From Icerya purchasi (taxonomy: Eukaryota; Arthropoda; Insecta; Hemiptera; Monophlebidae), in the NCBI GenBank assembly GCA_039619475.1, contig CM077115.1:489821352-489885351 (forward strand): a stretch of 64,000 nucleotides of DNA, read 5' to 3'. The stretch's first letter is position 1. Every line of letters starts with the position of its first letter. Shown piece after piece: positions 57,748 to 64,000 of this stretch. The notes under the pieces are model-generated. The model saw only the letters and a list, made by a program, of their open reading frames with translations, ran no database searches and had not been told where the DNA came from. The position numbers were made by a program, and so were the translations under genes.

Positions 57748-58976
57748 TTTAAGGTTAAGTAAAAAATTCTAAGCGTTTTTTCACTTTATTTCGAACGATG
57801 AAATTAACATAGTTAGGATTACCCCCGATTTAGATCAAATATTCGCCGTTTTGTTCGATAACTTTTGTCCATTTTAACGGTAATTTCATAATTCCGCAAT
57901 TGAAGAAGTCCTCGAGCCCTTTCTTCAGGCCAGTTTTGTACCATCAAAAAAACTTTTTGAAATGCTTGAAAAGATGATAATTCGCTTGGTGCCAGGTCTG
58001 GACTAAACGGCGGGTGCGATAGAACTTCCCGTCCAAGCTCTCGAAGCTTTTGGCGTTGTCTTGATGGAACACAACACCATTCCTATTGGCTAATTGTGGT
58101 CGCTTCTGGTCGATCGCCTGCTTCAATCTGGTCAGTTGTTGACAGTAGAAGTTCGAATTGAGTGTTTGGCCCGATGGGAGCAGCTCATAGTGGACGATTC
58201 CTTTCCAATCCCACCAAAACACACAGAAAAACCTTCTTGGCTGTTAATCCGGACTACTTGGCGATCGTTTGGTCGGCTCGCCGCGATTGGACCACGATTT
58301 TTTTCGGCTGTTGTTCTCATATGTAACCCATTTTTCATCGCCAGTCACCATCCCCGCTTCAAAAATGGGTCGATTTCGTTACGTTTCAGCAAAGAATCGC
58401 AGGCATCAATTCGGTCCAAACGGTTCTTTTGCGTTAATTTGTGCGGCACCGATATATCGAGATGATTCTTCTTGAGACAGTGCCTTATGCAAATGGTTCC
58501 GAGTGGTTTTTTGGCTAATCTTCAGTTCCTGGACAATGGAATAAGTGCTAACATGCCGGTCCGACTCGACGATTTCCATGATTTTATCGACATTTTCGAC
58601 GATTGGCCTACGAACGCGTACCTTATCTTCGACGTCCATGTTACCAGAACGGAATCGTTGCTTAACTGTTGCATTCGATATTCTATCGGGTCCATAAAGA
58701 GCACAAATTTTTTTGGCCGCTTGCTCTGCCTTTTCACCTTGGTCGTAATGGTACTGAAAAATGTATAGAATTTTCTCCTTTTTTTACCTCCATTTTGGAA
58801 CGCTGAAACACATAAAACTAGCTTCACCAAACACAAAATTGACGAGGAACTTTTTTGAAGCGTAATGTCACCTTGAAATTGCCGTACAGTATGGCCCGAT
58901 GCGATCTATACATCGTGAAATATGGCTCATTAACGACATCTAGCGAAAAACGCTCAGAACTTTTTACGCAACCCGA
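57748..58976 (-). mobile_element. mariner-type DNA transposon, inactivated
   Basis: Inverted ends: the left end near 57751 reads AGGTTAAGTAAAAAATTCTA and the right end in reverse complement reads GGGTTGCGTAAAAAGTTCTG; both run on into GCGTTTTT. A TA lies at each flank (57746-57747 or 57750-57751; 58977-58978). Length of about 1.23 kb is normal for mariner. Confidence 0.8.
57920..58836 (-). pseudogene. mariner transposase pseudogene (DD34D family)
   Basis: Frames in order: N-terminal helix-turn-helix region, FRSGNMDVEDKVRVRRPIVE and IVQELKISQKTTRNHLHKAL, after a frameshift from an earlier frame reading FVLFMDPIEYR. Next, MVTGDEKWV-like sequence (first Asp) near 58345. Then FWWDWKGIVHYELLPSGQTL, RNGVVFHQDNAKS (second Asp) and YHLFKHFKKFF after the third catalytic position. 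The DNA for the third motif reads the usual P-D-L-A-P-S and then GAATTAT, so one extra A sits in the third Asp codon (57976-57984). At least three frameshifts are present in all. The family cuts and pastes DNA at TA sites in the nucleus. Confidence 0.8.
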
Positions 58977-58984
58977 TATGTATG

Positions 58985-60400
58985 CGGAAAATGTCACTTT
59001 TAATTCTTTTTAAGATGGAATGTTGACAATATTTATTTCATTAAATTTACGATGCAGTTCGTTTTCTTTCTTAGAATTTGAGTAATAAATTTTAAGTCTA
59101 CCATCGCTGAAATCACTTCAAAATTTGCGCTTACAAATTTTACAATTTGGGGGTTTTGTATTTTTATTATATTCTAATATCGAAAATATGTCAGTTGAAA
59201 AAAACAATAAACCGTCAAGTTTTAATAAAACGGCCTCTGGACTTTTCTTTTCAATAATGGCTTTCGTAAATGTAGATGTTTTTTTTAACATTATCATATT
59301 CTTATTTTTGACTTTTATTTTAAATGTTAAATATTAATGTATGGGTAGTGCATAATTGCTCCGAGGCTAAGTGACTGTGGAACTTTTTTAGTTTTTCCAG
59401 TCTTCCACTTTAGGCCATATTTTCTTAAATCTAAATTTCAAAAATTTCAGACTTCTTGTAATTTTGCTTCATTCTGCGGACGAAAATATGCCAGTTAAAG
59501 AAAAGCAACCTACGCCTATTGTTAAAAACGGCTATTCTTGAGAAAAAAAACGTTTTGCTGCCTGGTCTTTGCATTTTTTGAAATTTGCGCCCTTTAATCT
59601 AAAAATTTTGGTGGTCACGTCATTTTCCTATATACTAACGATGAAAGCGTGTTATTTTTTTTTTTAAAACTAACTCTCTAGCGTCGTCGCGATAGCCTAG
59701 TTGCTAGAACGCTTGACTTCCGTTATGGAGATCACGGGTTCGATCCCGAACGACGACGAACTTATTACAAGAATTAAATAAATAAATAAAATAATCGCTA
59801 ATAGTCACGTGGGAAAGGCAATGGTAAACCACCACGTTCGACATCATATGCGCGCTAAGTCAGTACGCAACAGACATAAATAGGACCGTACTTGTATATG
59901 TCGATGTAAATCAAACGATTACTAATCAGTTCCGAATGTAGTCTTGCGTGTGTACACCTGCGTACTGCATATAACAATTGCCTAGTACACTATGCCTGTG
60001 TCTTCACTGCTGAGATATACGAATAGGTAGTCGCCGACGCTCAGGAATTAAGTATGGGGCACTATAAAGAAGAAGAAACTCTCTAGCTTGCGTGAAAAAG
60101 GCTGTGAACTTTTTCTAGTTTTCGGTCTTACTGTTTCAGTTATATATTTTCTCAAATGTGAGGCTTTAAATTTAAAAATTTTGAATTTTTGTACTTTTTT
60201 ATTATTCAATGTGCAAAAATGCGCTAATTAAAAAAAAAAAATGAATTCTGTAACTACTATAAAACAAACTGTGGACTTTTTTTTAATTTTATAGTTTCCT
60301 GTAATCTGATGGAGCAAATACCCATTGATTAAAAAAAAAAACTCTCTAGCTACTATAGAACGTGTTATACGATTTTTGGCCTTGTGGCTTTGTAAGATAT
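58985..60400. repeat. diverged tandem repeat region, SINE-interrupted
   Basis: Related segments recur: GAAAATATGYCAGTTRAA at about 59182 and 59483, a weaker version near 60215, CTGTGGACTTTT near 60270 and 59370, and AACTCTCTAGC at 59672, 60077 and about 60340. A SINE sits at 59683-60076. Spacing is irregular, suggesting an old array. Confidence 0.45.
59683..60076 (+). mobile_element. tRNA-derived SINE, family 1, with 11-bp TSD
   Basis: The target duplication AACTCTCTAGC lies at 59672-59682 and 60077-60087. The first 75 bases fold as a tRNA-like head with a perfect 7-bp acceptor stem (GTCGTCG / CGACGAC), A box ATAGCCTAGTTGCTAGAAC and B box GGGTTCGATCCC. A body of about 300 bp follows and ends in a GAAGAAGAA tail. 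Transcription would be by RNA polymerase III; mobility depends on a partner LINE. A diverged copy is at 52285-52580. Confidence 0.85.
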
Positions 60401-60402
60401 AC

Positions 60403-60409
<7 letters not shown>

Positions 60410-60460
<51 letters not shown>
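60410..60460. repeat. (TA)n microsatellite
   Basis: About 25 TA units, immediately before the second SINE. Confidence 0.9.
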
Positions 60461-60463
<3 letters not shown>

Positions 60464-60467
60464 CATA

Positions 60468-60740
60468 GGCAGCGTGGTAGCCTAGTGGTTAAGGTGCTTG
60501 GCTACCAAGTCAAAGGTCACGGGTTCGAGACTTGTCTCGTCCCGGATCCAAATCGCTCCCAAGCCTACCCAGCGTGAAATAATTGGGTACCAGAGAAATC
60601 TGGGAAAGTAAAGGCGGCCGAGAGAAAGGAACTGGCCCCCCTACTCTCATTAGTGCCGTTGGGTTTAGTACCATTATGGAAAGCTTAACTTCACTATCCC
60701 AACGCCCTGTCAAGGGTATGGAACTCACTTTACTTTTTGT
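60468..60740 (+). mobile_element. tRNA-derived SINE, family 2
   Basis: The head has A box GGTAGCCTAGTGGTTAAGG and B box GGTTCGAGACTTG. The body includes AATTGGGTACCAGAGAAATC, GAAAGGAACTGGCCCCCCTA and GGTATGGAACTCACTTTACT. ATACATACATA flanks both ends (possible TSD, but in TA-rich DNA). A truncated relative is at 51930-52107. Confidence 0.8.
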
Positions 60741-60787
60741 ATACATACATATACATATACATACATATATATATATATATATATATT

Positions 60788-61218
60788 AATTACAACGTAA
60801 TTCTTAGGCTACCCACCATTCGAAAAAATGTCTCAAAAAAATGTTCCAATTTTATGTAACGTTTATTATATTTTATAGGATTTCTGTTATTGTTATTAAA
60901 AAATGTTCCAATTTTATGTAACGTTTATTATATTTTATAGGATTTTTGTTATTGTTATTAAAAAATGTCACAATTTTATGTAAAGAAATATGTAACGAAA
61001 AATGTAATGAAACAATATCTTAATTTTATGTAATGAAAGTTAAATGTTAGAATAGGATTTTTGTGATTATGTTTTGTTTTTCTTTTTGTGTTGATGCCAG
61101 TAAGAATTACGTTGTAAATTTTGATAATTTTATACAAAGTATAGAAGAGAAAGAGACATAAATAAAAGCAAGAGGGGTCAAGGAGCACAGCCCCTTGCGA
61201 AACCAAAATGGCCAAGTT
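60788..61218 (+). mobile_element. Helentron-associated-like repeat, copy 3
   Basis: 5' subTIR AATTACAACGTAATTCTTA (60788-60806); core of two 64-bp units; 3' counterpart TAAGAATTACGTTGTAAATT (61101-61120); decayed hairpins at 61180-61215 (AAGGAGCACAGCCCCTT, one mismatch; the second stem is lost). TA microsatellites border both sides. Confidence 0.5.
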
Positions 61219-61239
61219 TATATATATATATATATATAT

Positions 61240-61685
61240 AAAAAAAAATGTTTTGATTTGTAAGCAATGTAGTGAATCTTATTTTATTTTTAGGAAATAG
61301 CGTTGTTTTATTAATAAAAATAATGTCTTGCTTTGTAAACAATTTGTTATAATATTTTTGGTATTTTTCTCTTAAATTTATTTTATTTTGCTTTATCCAA
61401 GGTGAAAAAAAGTATTTATTTAGTTATATAAACATTGTAATTTCGTGTCATGAATAAAAATAGGATTTGATTTGATTTTAGTTATTTTAATATAAATAAA
61501 TGGTGAATACAATGATTGTTCCACGAATATTCAGAGTTCGCTTCGATATACAGCAAGTAAAGTTACCAATCTGCCGTTGATGTAGCATTGTCGTAAAGCA
61601 ATGTATTAAATACCAATACTCACCATGCTAGATATTACGACAATTCCTCTATAGGTGTTTAAATAAAGCCATAATCGTTTAGGCT
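61240..61685. other. AT-rich intergenic DNA
   Basis: Nothing is recognised. Confidence 0.4.
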
Positions 61686-61689
61686 TGCA

Positions 61690-62307
61690 GGTTTTACAGA
61701 AAATTTTATTTTTCAAAAAATTATTCCCAACCACTATCTACCGCCTCCATCCTTTCGAAATGAGCACCATTGCGCTGAACACATCGACGTTTTCTTTTCA
61801 TCTTATCACTATCGTCCTTTCATATTTGATAAAGTTACGTACAGAGTTCACGATGTTCTCCAACTAGAATCTTTGCTTTCGTAATCCCTTTTTTCAGTAT
61901 TCGAAACAGTCAATAGTCACACAGTGCTATGTAAACAGGGAAATGTTTGGAGAACGTTGCGGTAATGGAGTTCACGGGCATTTTTGAACGGTACAAAGTG
62001 CTGATAAATTAATCCGCGACAATGGAAAATGCAATCAGCATCACTTTTACCGCGGCAATAGCTTGTTGAACCTTTCTGATCTTTGAAGAATGCCAGCTTA
62101 CACGTGATGCTTTCTTGATGGGGGCGAACGGTTAAAATAGCGTACCTAAATTTCATCATTGGTAATCAAATTTATTAAAAAATTTCGAGTTTTTCGCATC
62201 ATTTTCAGCCATTCGTTGCAAATTGCACGGCGTTTTTCCATTTTCTCCCGCATAAGGAAATGCCAGACCGAAGTTGAACACTCGTAGGTCAAGCTGGTCC
62301 TTTTTGG
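61690..62307 (-). pseudogene. mariner-like transposase relic (left of hAT insertion)
   Basis: The minus frames give FLMREKMEKRRAICNEWLKM and NFLINLITNDEI, matching the mariner segment before the first catalytic Asp (ITGDE, here NDE). Eroded pieces (SRKHHV, KVMLIAFSIVADLF in broken frame, KRKRRCVQRNGAHFERMEAV near 61750) follow. The element's 5' side resumes at 63858 and leaves the window. Confidence 0.6.
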
Positions 62308-62315
62308 AACACCAG

Positions 62316-63849
62316 CAGGGGCGGCTCGTCCTAGGGGGCTCAAGGACGCGAGCCTCCCTGTGGGAGTTTTCGAAAAATAAATATTACGAGTATTTAATTA
62401 CTTCAAGAATAAAAAATCAGTGTTATAGAGTAGAATTTTTAATTTTAAAATAATTTTTTTTCCAAGAGTGTATTTTAAAAATAATTGCAAAATCCGTATT
62501 TTGCGCGACGATTTGTTAAACGAACTGCTGAAACATCTGCTAACAGTTATCGGGTTCATGCTTACTGCGCTGGAACTGTACGATCTACTCGTAGTGTAGT
62601 ATACCGTCAAGGTCGTTAACAGCTGATTTTTTGGTCACATGATATTAGCAACCAATAGTATAGTACGTGGGCTCAGAATATTTGAGCCTCCAAGCCGCAT
62701 ATAAAATACACACGAAAAACGAATAAAGCCGAAGTTTCCCGAGCGTAACTTAAAGGCGTCTGTGGGCTCTCGAAAAGTGAGTCCTCGCCAATTTTACACG
62801 TGATTATAGCCGGTTTTAACAATACATCCGTGTCGCGCGTCGCGCGGTTCGTTTACGAGGTGAAGCGCACTGTTTTAATTTGCTGCTTTTTTTTGTTCTA
62901 TTTCTATCCTTGCTTTTCTTCTTTAAATAATACATTTTGCGGTATAGGTTTTGTTACTTTTGAATGCAAGAAGCACTGCTTTTTGTCGACACTTGCTTTA
63001 CACGGTGATTTTTCAAACGTTCGATACTTTAGAAACTGAATTAGATATAATTTATATTGGAGAGACTAACCTTTTAAGCTAATTACTTAAACTTACGATG
63101 GAGCATAATGAGCGGTTCTACAAATGGCGTATAGGCGAAGATAAAACAAACATATAAATACTGCCATTTTATTCATTGTTATGCGCACCAGTTAAGTTTA
63201 ATTATGCAAAAAGCAACAAGCCAGGATTTTAAAATTAAAATTATTTTTTCAAATTTGTCCGCTATAGCAAGCTTTTTTTCAAATTCTGCTCATATTAGAT
63301 GTGATGTACTGCAAGAAATTGTAAATCGGAAATTACCTAGAACAGTCACTACACGTTGGAACTATAATATGCGTACAGTGAATATCGTTTTCGAAAATCG
63401 AGAAAAATTAATAGAATATTTCGGAGAACTAGAAGAAAAATGTAATAAAAATATTACATGCAAGGAAGCGTATAGTTAACGAAGAACCTTAGAAAACCTG
63501 GATTTTATATTTTGGCTTACCTTATTCCATTAAAATTATGCCACATGTAATTTTTTCTTTTTTTTTTTTTTGGGCACATCAACAGTGAAACTAACTTAAC
63601 GCAAAGGATTGTACATTATATAAGGAAAAGATTAGAAAATATTATTTAATAAATTTCAATCTAAATACAAAATGCATTCACATCTTTTTTTTAAAATTAA
63701 ATCAGAACTTGAATGCATTAAACCAGTTTTATTTAGTTTAAAATGTGAACAAAAAAGCAAGGTAGGTTTATGTCATTACACTTTTTAAATTATTGTAATT
63801 TTACATTAGAGCCCCCCCCCCCCGGTTTACTTGTCACGAGCCGCCACTG
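62316..63849. mobile_element. hAT-like DNA transposon relic with 8-bp TSD
   Basis: The left end is CAGGGGCGGCTCGT; the right end in reverse complement is CAGTGGCGGCTCGT. The flanks are AACACCAG (62308-62315) and AATACCAG (63850-63857), 7/8 identical. It is 1,534 bp long, with a C13 run near the right end, and interrupts a mariner-like relic. Confidence 0.85.
63204..63479 (+). pseudogene. hAT transposase fragment
   Basis: The 91-codon frame reads LSAIASFFSNSAHIRCDVLQ, EIVNRKLPRTVTTRWNYNMR and TVNIVFENREKLIEYF. This is the segment of hAT transposases (ZMYM/Charlie-like proteins) with the conserved TRW motif between the catalytic region and the dimerisation domain. The DDE residues and the C-terminal dimerisation domain are missing. 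It stops at TAG. Confidence 0.7.
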
Positions 63850-63857
63850 AATACCAG

Positions 63858-64000
63858 TGATTTCCAAATGTTTTCTGCATGATAATTCCGACTTTCACGA
63901 ATGATCACCGACATCCTGTTTGCATTTTCCTCCCAACGTACCGTTGAAGGATGTCCGCTTTATGGAAAAAGTGTTGCGGACTCACACTTCTTGCTGAATA
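63858..64000 (-). pseudogene. mariner-like relic, portion upstream of the hAT insertion
   Basis: Minus-strand sequence continuing from the 61690-62307 relic across the hAT target duplication. It runs off the window end and no complete domain is visible. Confidence 0.4.

Overview
The window looks like AT-rich arthropod (most likely insect) nuclear DNA made almost entirely of transposable-element insertions and relics. The evidence is the mix of non-LTR retrotransposons with APE-type endonuclease and reverse transcriptase (I-like, Jockey-like, CR1-like and RTE-like), mariner/Tc1 relics, hAT and PIF/Harbinger-like terminal repeats, tRNA-derived SINEs and a Helentron-associated-like repeat. Nothing bacterial is present. 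I cannot name the species. All family calls come from reading motifs; no search was run.

Only one locus looks like a host gene: a cysteine-rich protein on the minus strand at 2651-3427, with a 9-residue repeat at its N terminus and a plausible splice donor at its 3' end. I do not recognise it.

Layout. 1-620 is a decayed RNase H fragment. 3.7-4.6 kb, 8.0-9.06 kb, 16.2-17.3 kb, 18.0-18.5 kb, 27-29.2 kb, 37.1-38.8 kb, 39.4-39.7 kb and 50.5-50.8 kb hold truncated copies of one I-like, RNase H-bearing family. Its nearly complete member spans about 40.85-50.22 kb and is split by a CR1-like element (41272-45058) that jumped into the asparagine-rich (AAT)n part of its ORF1. Jockey-like elements lie at 9.8-13.0 kb (minus), 20.36-21.09 kb and 22.97-24.79 kb (plus). 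DNA transposons recognised by terminal repeats plus target duplications are a PIF/Harbinger-like element (13346-15197), a hAT-like element (15256-16231), a Tc1/mariner derivative (32995-33753), a mariner (about 57748-58976), and a hAT-like element (62316-63849) inserted inside a second mariner-like relic.

The most interesting objects are three copies of a repeat family (29.96-31.83, 33.78-34.20 and 60.79-61.22 kb) with subterminal inverted repeats, a tandem-repeat core and paired 3' hairpins, one of which shows a compensatory base change between copies. This architecture resembles Helentron-associated (DINE-1/HINE-like) elements. In one copy the core has grown into an alternating 88-bp array, and that array was then hit by a 907-bp internally deleted RTE derivative. 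Two tRNA-derived SINE families and a tRNA-headed dispersed repeat complete the picture. There is no operon-like organisation: the genes do not work together, and the region is a layered insertion record.
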